Positions 22,990-33,909 of a stretch of DNA of 64,000 bases are shown piece by piece. The notes under the pieces were generated by a model. That model worked only from the letters and a program-made list of their open reading frames with translations, did no database searches and was not told the DNA's origin. Made by a program: the position numbers and the translations under genes. The stretch covers positions 53,584,459 to 53,648,458 of the forward strand of contig CM055060.1 of NCBI GenBank assembly GCA_029204045.2. Direction: 5' to 3'. The DNA comes from Tillandsia leiboldiana. Lineage: Eukaryota; Streptophyta; Magnoliopsida; Poales; Bromeliaceae. Numbering within the stretch: position 1 is the first letter of the stretch; every line of letters begins with the position of its first letter.

Positions 22990-24291
22990 GCCATGGAATG
23001 GGTGACATGTCCTAGACTTTCGCTGGATTGGGTCGAGTTTCTGTGGTGTGTTTTGTGTACGGTTCGTCGTGGTGAGCGGTGTCTCCCTGACGCAGAGTTC
23101 TGACCCGTGTGCACCCCATTGCAGCTTTTGGGCGAGGATAGGCAGTTTTGGGTCGGATACCCAGATTGGGGTCAGTGAGCTCTGGACCCATATGACAGGA
23201 TTGGCGGTGGCATATCGGCGGCGGAGAGAGCAGCTGATAGGATGATACAGTTGCTGGAGCTGCGGACATCTCCGATAGTGCTTTCCGTTGAGACCAACCC
23301 CTTTGTAGATCCCTGGTGGCAACGATTCCAATGGCGCCGGTTGGGCGAGCAGCCTTCTTTGGGTCGACTTTGTGCTGAGGCACTGAGGCGGGGGTGGACA
23401 GTGGATAGCAGATGAGCAGTGGGACATCATGATCGATCGAGTCAGCTTTGGCTGTTTGACCTATCCCGACTCGTAGGACTGAGTTTGGAGCCTTTGGAGG
23501 CAAGAGTCATGGTTGGTGGTGCTGGACGGACTATTTGAGAGCCTTTTATGCCTGAGGGTTTATGCAGTTGATGAACTGCACGCTCCACGTTATGAGGGAC
23601 GAGGCGCATGGGATGTGTGTGGGGCTAGGATTGCGCTAGGATATCTTTTTGGCTCATTCGGTCCCTCTGACTTCAGATTTTGGATGCCCCGATGGAGCAT
23701 AGCGTTGTAGTTTCTTTGGACTGATGGAGGCACTCGATGCCAGATGATGGGGGCAGACTAGTAGGCAGAGACCTTCTCGAGTCCTTTTCAGAGTCGTGGA
23801 CTTCTGAGGCGCCAGAGGTCGGGTGGACCCCGACGGCAGCGTCAGTATCAGTATTAGAGTAGCGCAGCGGAAGCATGATGGGCTGCGATCATTGCCGCAG
23901 CATGAGGGGAGGCAGAGATGGTGCTTTCTTTGGGGATAGTCAGGATACTCTCAGGCCGATTAAGCGACGACCACTAACACTGGCAGTTGAGTCTGTGCAA
24001 CCTGGTTGGAGGGCGCCCCATCAGTGGGATGTGTTGTCGCAGGTATGATTTCCTTTACAGCTATCCGAGCTAGAACGAGGTGCATTCCTGCACGGACTAA
24101 AGGTAGAGCTGCTACCACGTGCACTTGAGGTATAGATCCTTGATTAGGATGTGCACGTGGAGGAGGTTTGTGGAATATGTCCAGTGCAGTTAGGCTATGG
24201 GTTACACCCGTTGACTAGCTGGTCTTGTGGCAGCCCAGGATTTTCGACTCGGTGTATTGGATTGGTCGGTGTGGCATCCTGCAATTTGTAA

Positions 24292-24645
24292 TTGTGGGGT
24301 GAGGACCGTGAACTTCTGCGAGTTGGTTTACAAGTGGTGGTAGATTGCACTAGTTGCAGTGACAGCGTGCCAACAGGAGTCAGGCAGATGATGAGCCAAG
24401 GATGTATTGCCCAGTTAGTGACTGTGATAAAGGTGCCTACGGCGGCCCCGGGACTCAAAGGTGCCCTTAATGCCCGCGAGTTCTCGAATATGAGTCCACC
24501 TGAGTTGATGAGAATGCTGCCGGGCAAGGGGATTGAGATTGTTATTAACGTGGTTCTAGGAACCGCGTCGATATTGAAGGCACCTCATTGGATGGCACCA
24601 GCACAACTGAGAGCTGATGGTATAGTTATTGATTATGATGGTTAA
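24292..24645 (+). pseudogene. Relic of gypsy pol (protease to RT linker) in N1b
   Basis: The translation keeps VPTAAPGL, PPELM and KAPHWMAPAQLR in the order seen in element B, but the peptide stops before the RT core. It is identical in layout to the N1a relic, showing the loss is ancestral to the family. Confidence 0.75.
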
Positions 24646-25480
24646 AGGGTTTGTTAGACCCGGTGTCTTACCTGATGGAGGGGACAATGGATCTTTTGTC
24701 CTATCAGCAGTGATTGAGTGGTAGTGATGCCCCATGATAGTCTTGGATGTGTGTAGATGTTTTGGGGCCGGAGTACAGTGCAGAGCTTGAGCGATGCTTG
24801 TGTGGCAAGCGCCATTACTGGAATGGATGGGATGATTTGGACTAGGGATCGTGCCCCAGAGTGATCCGCTCCAGATTTTGGTTTCAGTCGAGCAACCCAC
24901 ACTGATGGAGGAGATCAATGAGTGTTGAATTAAGGGTCCTCAGTGGATGTAGAACAAGGACAGAATAACTGCCACAGCAGGGACAACTTCAACTCTCGTT
25001 GTTTTTCGGTGGTTCTCCAACTCAGAGTTGTAGTTGTTGGACTCCCTTTTTATATGGATAATTGTGAGGGTGTACTTCAGGTTTCTTAAATGAGTTGGTT
25101 TTGAGGGGGAGATTTTGGGGGTGTTGTGAATCAGTGGTTACCAGTTATTTCTTCCTTTCCCTGTGGACATGTTGGAATCCTTGTCGTTGTCCATGTCTCC
25201 GCTTAGAGGGTGATATGTTGGGTTTGCTCGTCGATGTTTGACTCGCTACACTTGAGACTAGTGAGTGTCTGGAGTGCTAAAGGCACCGTTGTGGATTATG
25301 GCTCGAGGAATGAGGAATGGCGCAACTAGGCCATGTCGTACAGGCGGCTGATGTTGTTGTGGAATAATCACGGGAAGCGATCGACGCTTTGAGAGCTGGT
25401 GACGAGGATGTTGGACATTTGCCATTTTGATTTGAGACTTCTTTTGAGTTGTGTTAGTTTCGAGGACGAAACCTTCTTTT

Positions 25481-25492
25481 AGTGGGGGAGGA
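25481..25492 (+). promoter_or_regulatory. Polypurine tract of N1b
   Basis: AGTGGGGGAGGA directly before the 3' LTR; same tract as B and N2. Confidence 0.88.
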
Positions 25493-28400
25493 TGTGAAGA
25501 CCCGGATCTTCGTGGTCATTACAGTGTGATCGACAGCTTGTGGAGGCCAATTTTCTGTGGTTAGTGTTGGTTGCGCGCAAATCGGACCCCGGAAACGGAC
25601 TCAGTGCGAGAAATTGATCAAGATTGGTTAATTGGGAATTTCGTCGAAAATAGAGGTGGTTTCGCGCAAAATGGACACCGTATTTGGATTCAGCGCGGAA
25701 AAACGATCAAAACGGCTATTTGGTTGCATTATTTGGAGTTTTGGAGGTCGGAATTGGACTCGGCGCGCGAAAATAGCTAAAAAAAGGCATTTTTGGAGCA
25801 GTTCTGGATTTATTTAAGGCGGCCGGTCCACGGTTTGGGCGTGCACCAGGCGCAGCGACTCGGGGGGGAGCGCCAGCTGTCAGCGCTGGAGAGGCCCGTC
25901 CGGGCCCGCGGCAAGCCCACGCGCGCCCGCTGGCGCGACGCGCGTCCCTGTGCGGGACGCGTGTCGCCGCGCCAGTGGCGGGCGCGGCAGGCAACGTGGC
26001 CCCATCCGGGCCATCCGCCCGGGGGCGGGGCGCCCGGATGGGCGCCACGTGCACCCGCTGGGCGCGGGGCTGGGCCGGGAGCCGGGCCTGGCCCAGCACT
26101 GTGCACCGCACAGTAAACCCCCCCCCCCCCCCCTTTTTCTTGGTGTTCTTATCTTCTTCTTCCTCCCACTTAAGAGCTCCTACCTCATCCTTCTCCCACT
26201 TTTGGATCTTTCCAACCTTGGGGACTTCTACAGAGGAAACTTTTGGCAACTCTCCTCCATTTTCATCAGCAAAGAGAAGGACAGAAGGGGCTTCATCACC
26301 ATCATCTTCTCCTTGAGGCAAGCATCACCATTGTTGCTGTTGGTGGACTTTCCCGTCGCGTTTCAGTGCGAAAATTCCCCAGGACTCATTTCTTGGAAGT
26401 TTGAGCTCCTTTTTGGTTCTACGTTCTCACACGCGGTAAGGATACAATTTTTGTATTCAAATCCTCCCCCAGATCTCATGTTTTTACAGAGTTTTAAGGC
26501 CATCTTTGGAACCCTTCATTTCAGTCTGGAATCCTGAACAGTCCTCAGTGTTTTTGGCCTTTCTGGGCAGTAGGATGGGAATATTTGGATGATTTTGTGG
26601 GGAAATTTCACAGACTCGAAGACCTACAATATTTGTATGTATCATTTTCCCCAGATCCTGAGTTTTTTATTAGGGTTTATGCATGATCCTCTGGAGCACC
26701 TTGCTGCAGTCAGGCACAGATGGAACTTGGTGGATAGTCAAAGTGTTTATGGGTTTTCTCCTTCATCCGAGCATGAATTTGGAGTTCTTTAGCTCAATTT
26801 GTATCTACTCTCGACAAGGATCCAATGGTACCTCTCTTGCAGGATTTGAGCACGTTTGATTAGGTAACTTTAATGCTTTTTAAGTGTTGTATATGGTTAC
26901 TGCAGTCCCTGTTTTAGTTTTGATTGAGCAAGGCACCTTGGAATGCAGATAACTTCGTGGATATAAGGTCTTTTTCAGAGATTCAAGTTGGTACTTCTTC
27001 TTAACTTCAAGGTGAGCAAATTCTCTTTTATGAGCTGTGGATGAATCCCGTTGGAAAAGCCTCTAATTAAGCTTGGAAATGCTAGCAAGTTTATGTTAGC
27101 AATTTTGGGACAGCATTGTGATTTTGTTGCATTTGAATGTCAAGGAAAATTAATGTAGATTTTGAGGACTTAAAGATGTTTGTATGAAAGAGGATATCTT
27201 TGCTTTACTGCTGGGAACTTTATTTTGAGGTATTTGTGGTTGCACATACATTTTAATTAACCTTGTTGCACATGCCGAAATTCTGGAATTTGAATGCGCA
27301 GTGTGCATTGTTTCAGTGATTGCGCCCAATCCGTGAGGGCGGATTTGGATGATTTTTGCGGCACGGACTCCTGGGAGGATAAGGATTACCCACGCCAAAA
27401 TTCAGCCAGATCGGGCATCGGCTCATCAAGTTTCAGGTGGGTGGTTGTGCTTAGCCGAAAACATCGATTTACCCACTCGGGCTATTGGTTTCCCTCATGG
27501 CATTGTGGTTGATGTTCTCTTTTCCTTGGTATAATATGCTGGATACCCATGTCTAGATTAGTTAATTGATCCTCAATGTATACATGAGTGAATGAATAGC
27601 TTGATTGATGTTATATTATCTCATATGAAGTTCATTATAAGTGATCATTCTTAAACCTATGCTATGTGAGGGTGATTGGGAAATTAATCTTTAACCTACA
27701 CCTTGTGATGAATGGTTAACCTAATCATGGTGAATGATGGTGATGGTTATATGCGAATGGTTGATTGATTTAGGTGAGGACTTGATGGGTTATGTGAGAA
27801 GTGCTTGGTTGCTTATGTGAGAAGAACTTGGTTGATTTATTTGAGAATGGCTTATATGAGAGTAGTTGGTTTTGTTGATCCTTAACTTGCAATGTTTGAT
27901 GTTGGGCATAGATGTTAATGCATAACCTATCTATGTGAGAATAATTAGTGGATTGATCATTGATCTAACTTATATGAAAATGGGTGATGATGTGGGTTGT
28001 TGATTAGTTGATGTGAGAATGACCTAGGCTTTTGATTCCTAATTCCTTCATAAAAGATGGCTATCATTGTGAGTTGAGGCCTATTCCTTATGAGACTAAG
28101 CTTTGTTCATGACTCCTAAATCCCTCCAAATGAGATTGGATGTTGTTGGTAGATCCTATGTTCATCCTATGTGAGATCATGAAAGTTGTTGAACCTTAGT
28201 CTATTCATTGGTGGTACTTGATTAAATGTCCCTGTTATGTGATGTTAAATGATCTTGGGCTATTCTGTATGAATGTGAGGATTGACAAGCGTTGTACCAT
28301 CTTATGTGATTTGTGATTAGGTGTGGCACTTCCTTATTTTCATACTTTGTGAACATCGTGTACGTGGTATTGGCAGGCATAGGCTATGTTGCACTTAATG

Positions 28401-29836
28401 TTCTTATGCAATCATCAATATTATGGAATAGCATGCTCTAATAAATGTAGAACATCGACACCTGTTTTTCTTTTTATCATTTTGGGACATTTGCATGTTT
28501 GTATGGTCACTTAGATAGGCACCTTTTTCTGCTAACTATCATGTTGGACTTGACATTAGGAGAAACCATGTTTCTTGCTTTTCTCCTTCATACTAGGCTC
28601 AAAGTATTTGTAGCTCGTGCGCGAGCAGGGGGTTTGGGATAGTGTAGACAGATTCTTGAGATCTGGGATAGGCTGGCCTGAGGGCAGGGTATTGTGGCTA
28701 CCGCGGACCTTGGGTGGTTGACCGGATGGTGACTTGTGCATCGGATTAGGGATGACAGGTCGGGCTTGATTTGGGGGATTTGCAGGGTATTGCGGCGACC
28801 GCGGACTTTGGGCGGCCGACCGGGTATTTACAGTTGCATCAGATTGGGGGTCGGGCCTTATGTAGTGGATGGGTTTTTCCACTTTGATCAGAGTCGTGAT
28901 CCAGTCCTGCTAGTTTTGATACTTGTTACTACAACCTTGAGTCCTTGAGACGCCTATCCCTATCGGTGTTATTCATTGGCCGGCATACCCGATTTGGCCA
29001 GTATAGGTGGCACGTTATACAGACCTTGAGTCCTTGAGACTCCTATCCCCTATCGGTGTTATGCGTAGGCTGGCATACCCGATTTGGCAGGCACCGCAGG
29101 CAGTACCAGTGTTCACTGGAGTATAGATTGGGTTATTCAGGCAGGCCTTGATATTCTGATGCAACATTTAGCTATACTTCTTAGCACGGCATTTAGAGGC
29201 ATATTAGTGGTAGCTTCCTCTTATCAGTATTTCTGTTTATAGCTTACCACCTCTCTTACTCCTTCTCTTGACTCTGGTAGACTTAGCGGGTACATCGGGG
29301 TTTGAGGCCTTACCCACAGGGGGAGGCTACTGGTTTTACTAGTGGTTCTCACCCCCATTGTTGTTTTCCCCTTCCCTCCCTTTGTTTTGCAGTGTCTGCT
29401 GCGGGAGTTGCTGACCTTACGGTTGGAGGTTCGAGGCGAGGGAGTCGCGAGATAGATCCTTACCAGTGTTGATTTCTACAGTGGGATAGATGTACCAGCC
29501 CGGAGTGTGGGTTCACTGTACTCAGTTGTATTTTATTATTTCAGTATCTCCCTTTTCGGATTTATAGATGTTGTATAGGTGGCTTTACTTGTATTACAGT
29601 CTCGGGGGACCGGATTATTGTATCATTATTTATGGGAGATGGATATTGTACTTTTACTTTTTCAGTTGTAACAGTGATTTAGACTTTTTATTACAGCAGT
29701 TTTTCTTCAGCTCTGATATCTATTTAGTTGTTAGATGATACTTTGCAGGTTAGACGCTTCGCTTATGCGGGGTTCCGCATAGGTGGCGGATCTGTTGGCG
29801 AGCCCGGGTCGCAGTTTCGACCCCCGGGGCGTGACA
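25493..29836 (+). repeat. 3' LTR of N1b (4344 bp)
   Basis: Same ends as the 5' LTR. Nearly every difference I can see from the 5' LTR is a one-base gain or loss (for example TTGATTTGAG versus TTGATTGAG, GGCATCGGAC versus GGCACGGAC), plus a longer C run (16 instead of 10, at 26118-26133). This pattern suggests consensus errors in this stretch more than true ageing. Confidence 0.93.
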
Positions 29837-29841
29837 GTGGA
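29837..29841 (+). repeat. Target-site duplication GTGGA (right) of N1b
   Basis: Matches 18426-18430. B pol continues immediately to the right on the minus strand. Confidence 0.92.
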
Positions 29842-32518
29842 AGTGCAACTCTATAGGCCACAGGGCCAATCCTCTCCAGTACCTCGAAGGGTCCAATAAA
29901 GCGGGGACTGAGCTTTCCCCGGACTCCAAATCTCTTGACCCCTTTCGAAGGCGAGACCTTCAAAAAGACATGATCCCCAATCTGGAACTCAAGGTCTCGC
30001 CACCGAGTATCAGTGTAGCTCCTCTGACGACTCTGAGCTGTCTCAAGATGTCGGCGCACTAATGTGACTTTCTCCTCAGCCTCCAACAATAAATCCGGTC
30101 CCAAAGTCCTCCTCTCACCCACGTCACTCCAATATAAGGGCGACCGACACTTGCGTCCATACAACGCCTCAAACGGAGCCATCTGGATGCTCGCTTGATA
30201 GCTGTTGTTGTACGCAAACTCAACCAATGCTAAGTGCCGGTACCACCCTCCTCCAAAATCCATAACGCACGCTCTAAGCATATCCTCCAGGGTCTGTATG
30301 GTGCGCTCAGACTGTCCATCGGTCTGTGGGTGAAATGCTGTGCTAAAACGGAGCTGGGTCCCCAAAGCTGACTGTAGACTCATCCAAAAGTGCGACACAA
30401 ACCTCGGATCCCTATCTGATACAATCGAGGCGGGTATACCGTGCAACCTCACCACCTCATCCAAATATAACAGTGCAAAACGCTCCAACGACCAGGTCAT
30501 CTGAACAGGCAAAAAGTGAACAGACTTGGTGAGTCTATCCACGATAACCCAAATCGCATCGGCTCCACTCTATGCCCTTAGTAGTCCAACTACAAAGTCC
30601 ATGGTGATGTGGTCCCACTTCCACTCGGGAATTGGAAGACTTTGCAACTTGCCAGCAGGAACTCGATGCTCTGCTTTCACTTGCTGACAAGTTAAACATT
30701 GAGCCACAAATCTTCCAATATCCCGCTTCATTCCAGACCACCAAAAGTGTGCCTTGAGGTCCCTATACATCTTAGTACCCCCAGGGTGGATGGTATAAGG
30801 TGTATAGTGGGCCTCTCTCAAAATCTGGTCCCTGATCTCCGGATCTGTAGGCACACACACTCGGTCCCTGTACCGCAGTACTCCCGAGCTATCCACTGAA
30901 AAATCCCCTATCTGATCTACCTGCATCTGCGATCTAATCCTCGTCAAGTAGGGGTCCTCACCCTGTGTCTCTCTAATCCTGTCCAACAGAGTGGGCTGCA
31001 AGACCATGGACATGAGTCTAGCAGAGACCCCAGGGGACACTACCTCAATCTGTAGACGCCTCAACTGCTCCACAAGTGGTGCCTGCTGGGTGATCAACAT
31101 GCTCAAGCTCTGTGCTGATCTCCTACTCAAAGCGTCTGCTACCACATTGGCCTTGCCGGGATGATAAAGGATGCTCACATCATAATCCTTTAAAAGCTCC
31201 AACCACCGGCATTGCCGCAAGTTCAGCTCCTTTTGAGTAAACAAATACTTTAAGCTCTTGTGGTCTGTATAAATCTCACAGTGCTCCCCGTAGAGATAAT
31301 GCCGCCATAATTTCAGGGCGAACACCACAGCTGCAAGTTCCAAATCATGAGTAGGGTAATTCTTCTCATAATCCTTTAATTGCCGTGAAGCATAAGCAAT
31401 TACCCTACCATGCTGCATCAGGACACAACCCAAGCCGCTGTGTGAGGCGTCACTATAGATCACAAATCCGTCACCCATCACTGGCAGTGCTAGAACTGGT
31501 GCCGAAATCAATCTCCTCTTAAGCTCCTCAAAACTCTCTTGGCACCGCTCAGACCAAACAAACTTCACCCCCTTTCTAGTCAAGCTGGTCAGGGAGTAGA
31601 GAGCTTCGTAAAGCCCTCTACAAATCGACGGTAATAACCTGCTAATCCAAGAAAGCTACGGACCTCAGTAACCGTCGTCGGTCTAGGCCAATCCCGAACT
31701 GCATCAATCTTCGTCGGGTCCACTGCCACTCCTGCGGCTGATATAACGTGGCCTAGAAAAGCAACCTCCCGAAGCCAAAATTCACACTTTTTAAGCTTGG
31801 CATACAACTTCTTCTCCCGCAGAAGCTGTAGTACAATCCTCAAGTGCTCCTCATGCTCTAAGTCGCTTCGGGAGTAAATCAGAATGTCGTCAATGAACAC
31901 AACGACAAACCGATCCAAGTACGGCTGAAATACCCGGTTCATCAAATCCATAAATGCAGCAGGGGCATTAGTTAAACCAAAAGGCATAACTTTAAACTCA
32001 TAATGCCCATACCGGGTTCTAAAAGCCGTCTTGGGGATGTCCTCGGCCCTCACCCTCAACTGGTGGTAACCTGACTAGAGGTCAATCTTTGAGAACACAG
32101 ATGCACCCTGCAATTGATCAAACAGATCATCAATCCGTGGTAGTGGGTACTTGTTCCGGATGGTCACTTTATTTAGCTCTCGGTAATCCACGCACAAGCG
32201 AAGTGATCCATCCTTCTTCTTCACGAATAAAACTGGCGCTCCCCACGGAGATACACTGGGTCTCACAAAGCCCACGTCCATCAAATCCTGCAACTGAGCC
32301 TTTAATTCCCTCAGTTCAGCTGGGGCCATCCTATAAGGTGCCTTTGAGATTGGTGCGGTCCCTGGAACCACATCAATCACAAACTCAATCTCCCTCTCCG
32401 GCGGCAGAGTCGTCAGCTCAGAAGGAAACACATCTGGGAACTCGCGGACGATAGGGGTATCCTCGAGTCCCAGTGCCGCCGTAGGCACCTCCACAACCGT
32501 CGCCAGGAAAGCGATGCA
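29842..32518 (-). pseudogene. pol: B pol: RT, RNase H and integrase
   Basis: Minus strand, reading from 32518 down. RT begins with VPTAALGL, EFPDVFPSEL and KAPYRMAPAELR; YPLPRIDDLF and the catalytic FIDDILIYS follow (near 31890). RNase H starts FVIYSDAS near 31465. The integrase zinc finger (HPGGTKMYRDL and CLTCQQVKAEH) lies near 30690-30780 and the core (DRLTKSVHFLP, IVSDRDPRF, SERTIQTLED) at 30540-30290. The frame is broken by a TAG just before SGYHQL near 32073, a frameshift near 31585, and a TAG near 30565. The TAG before SGYHQL replaces a CAG in A, as expected from C-to-T decay of methylated DNA. The right end meets S1; the left end meets N1b. Confidence 0.88.
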
Positions 32519-32523
32519 GCCCC
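32519..32523 (+). repeat. Target-site duplication GCCCC (left) of S1
   Basis: GCCCC before the S1 LTR is repeated at 43585-43589. Joining the flanks restores the order of B protease and RT, so S1 inserted into B. Confidence 0.93.
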
Positions 32524-32750
32524 TGTTACGGAATTTGAGTTGGCGTAGTTTCGTGAAAGTCTCAAGTCTTGAAGATTGAAGGTGAAGAAAGTTGGATCAT
32601 TTAACTCAATCTCAAGAAAGAAGAATTCAAAAGGATCAGGTATGTTTTACTAAAGATTTTGTGTGATCCGAATACTTCTTGTAGTGTAGAAACACTTGGA
32701 AGAATCTTTCATTGCATAAAAATCAAAAACTGGACTTGGGACATGTTCAG

Positions 32751-33033
32751 GATCCGGATCAGGTTGTTCGATCCGGATCCCGAAGGTGGTTCGTTCATAC
32801 ACCAGTTCAATCCGGATCGTAGCCTCTCTTGATCCGGATCCCGAACACTGAGTTTACCATCTTCCTTGAACGATCCGGATCAGGCTTCGCAATCCGGATC
32901 CCGAACGTTGATGTTTGGTGAACTGTATGAACGATCCGGATCAAGCACTTCGATCCGGATCCCGAACCTTCGTTTTTCTGGAATTACCTGACTCGTTACG
33001 ACGATCCGGATCACAGCTAATCCGATCCGGATC
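32751..33033 (+). repeat. Paired GATCCGGATC palindrome array (U3)
   Basis: Ten copies (two as AATCCGGATC) start at 32751, 32770, 32809, 32831, 32872, 32891, 32933, 32952, 33003 and 33024. They fall into five pairs with 19, 22, 19, 19 and 21 bp between starts; pairs recur about every 60-72 bp. In the first four pairs the second member is followed by CCGAA. Spacing near two helical turns suggests cooperative protein binding upstream of the TATA box. Copies of the array are at 42463-42745 and 60767-61050. Confidence 0.9.
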
Positions 33034-33099
33034 GCCGTCCGTAAAATCTCCAGAAATGTTAGGTTTTTGATTCTTATCTCCTTCCTAGGGTTTCTAACC

Positions 33100-33107
33100 T
33101 ATAAATA
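33100..33107 (+). promoter_or_regulatory. TATA box of S1 5' LTR
   Basis: TATAAATA about 67 bp after the palindrome array; transcription would start near 33130. Same element at 42812-42819 and 61117-61124. Confidence 0.8.
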
Positions 33108-33397
33108 GACCCTATGACTCTTTTTCTAGGGTGAATCCGAAAAAGAGGCCGAAGATAAAAATAGCCGTCATTTTCATATATACGCCTCTAGATCCACATA
33201 TAGAGAAGAAAGGAAATCATTAGAGAATACTCTATGTTTCTTCATCTATATTGATTAGTTTGATTCTAGGTTTTCATACTCACATCTTGAGTTGAATCAA
33301 ACTAATGAATACTTAGATGGTATTTCCGATCTATCTTTGATCTAAGTATTCGGCGGATCATCACCACCCAAAAACAACGATTTACCCCAAAAATCGG

Positions 33398-33580
33398 CGC
33401 GTGGATTCGCGTGTCCTTGTGGATTCAAGGTTCAACCGCTCTCGTGGATTCGGAGCGAGGCACGTTCGTGGATTCGAAGGGTGCTATTGGGTGAAGACCG
33501 TGGATTCGGTCGGACGTCGTGGATTCGACGTTAGACGCCGTGGATTCGGCGTTGGGCGCAGATCGTGGATTCGAGAAGCG
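33398..33580 (+). other. Array of eight constant-loop (TGGATT) hairpins in R/U5
   Basis: TGGATT occurs eight times (loops start 33402, 33420, 33445, 33469, 33501, 33520, 33541, 33566), each flanked by different complementary arms: CGCG/CGCG, CCTTG/CAAGG, CGCTC-t-CG/CGGAGCG, TTCG/CGAA, GACCG/CGGTC, ACGTCG/CGACGT, ACGCCG/CGGCGT and TCG/CGA. Loop constancy with changing but complementary stems argues for selected RNA (or cruciform) structure in the transcribed leader. Also at 43107-43289 and 61403-61585. An open frame runs through it but has no ATG at its start. Confidence 0.8.
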
Positions 33581-33878
33581 TCGCGGAGCGAGCGGAGAAG
33601 ATCCTCTAGGAGCGTATGGAAAAGGTTGAGTCGTAATTGTGTACGTTAAATCACCTTGTACGTGTTTTAATTCTAGTGGATTTCTGCCGTGTTATCGGTC
33701 CCGTGGTTTTTTACTCCGGTGATGGAGTTTTCCACGTAAAAATCTTGCGTATTATTTTTTATTTCCGCATTGGGTTTTTATCGCAACGATTTTTGAGTGT
33801 TTATACGTTTACACCTATTCACCCCCCTCTAGGTGTTTTTTCCCCTATTTAGATCCTTATTACATATAACCCAACAAG

Positions 33879-33889
33879 TGGTATCAGAG
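33879..33889 (+). promoter_or_regulatory. Primer-binding site (tRNA-iMet), S1
   Basis: TGGTATCAGAG, 2 nt after the LTR; the twelfth base is A instead of the C seen in S2. Confidence 0.9.
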
Positions 33890-33909
33890 AGGGAATAGGG
33901 TTGTAAACA

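Larger units (their letters stand above)
22786..25492 (+). other. N1b internal domain, non-coding
   Basis: After the primer site come about 250 nt of leader similar to B, then gag-like remains (22990-23500), an unrecognisable middle, the protease/RT linker relic (24292-24645), and a 3' end with the conserved GTTTCGAGGACGAAAC stretch before the polypurine tract. All frames are broken; the longest open stretches are under 180 codons and carry no domain. It cannot encode Gag or Pol. Confidence 0.85.
18431..29836 (+). mobile_element. N1b: complete long-LTR non-autonomous gypsy (LARD-like) element
   Basis: The element is 11.4 kb: 5' LTR 18431-22785 (4355 bp), interior 22786-25492 (2.7 kb), 3' LTR 25493-29836 (4344 bp). 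LTRs start TGTGAAGACCCGG and end GGGGCGTGACA; there is a tRNA-iMet primer site, a clean polypurine tract and a GTGGA target duplication. The two LTRs are nearly identical, so insertion looks recent, yet the interior has only fragments of gag-pol. Long LTRs with a non-coding interior and intact cis sites define LARD-type elements, moved by proteins of a relative. The leader, primer site and polypurine tract match B, making a B-like element the likely helper. Confidence 0.92.
32524..33876 (+). repeat. 5' LTR of S1 (1353 bp)
   Basis: Contains, in order, the paired GATCCGGATC array (32751-33033), TATA box (33100-33107) and the TGGATT hairpin array (33398-33580). It ends ATAACCCAACA, followed by the primer site. 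Confidence 0.94.

Noticed and set aside
22909..23430. 173-codon minus-strand frame in N1 as a real gene
   Set aside because: It is antisense to the shared leader and gag-like remains, has no domain, and is kept only because N1a and N1b are near-identical.
33398..33580. CRISPR-like array because of regularly spaced short repeats
   Set aside because: The repeat core is only 6-10 nt, the spacing is irregular, and the sequence lies in a plant LTR.
33401..33649. Open frame through the Sirevirus hairpin array, present in all three LTRs
   Set aside because: It starts at GTG without an ATG, and its Arg-Gly-Phe repeats are simply the CGTGGATTCG repeat translated. Conservation in the copies follows from LTR similarity; RNA structure explains it better.
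32524..33876. Retrozyme or hammerhead ribozyme in the LTR hairpins
   Set aside because: The conserved hammerhead core (CUGAUGA and GAAA with the right helices) is not visible around the hairpins, and LTR size is unlike retrozymes.
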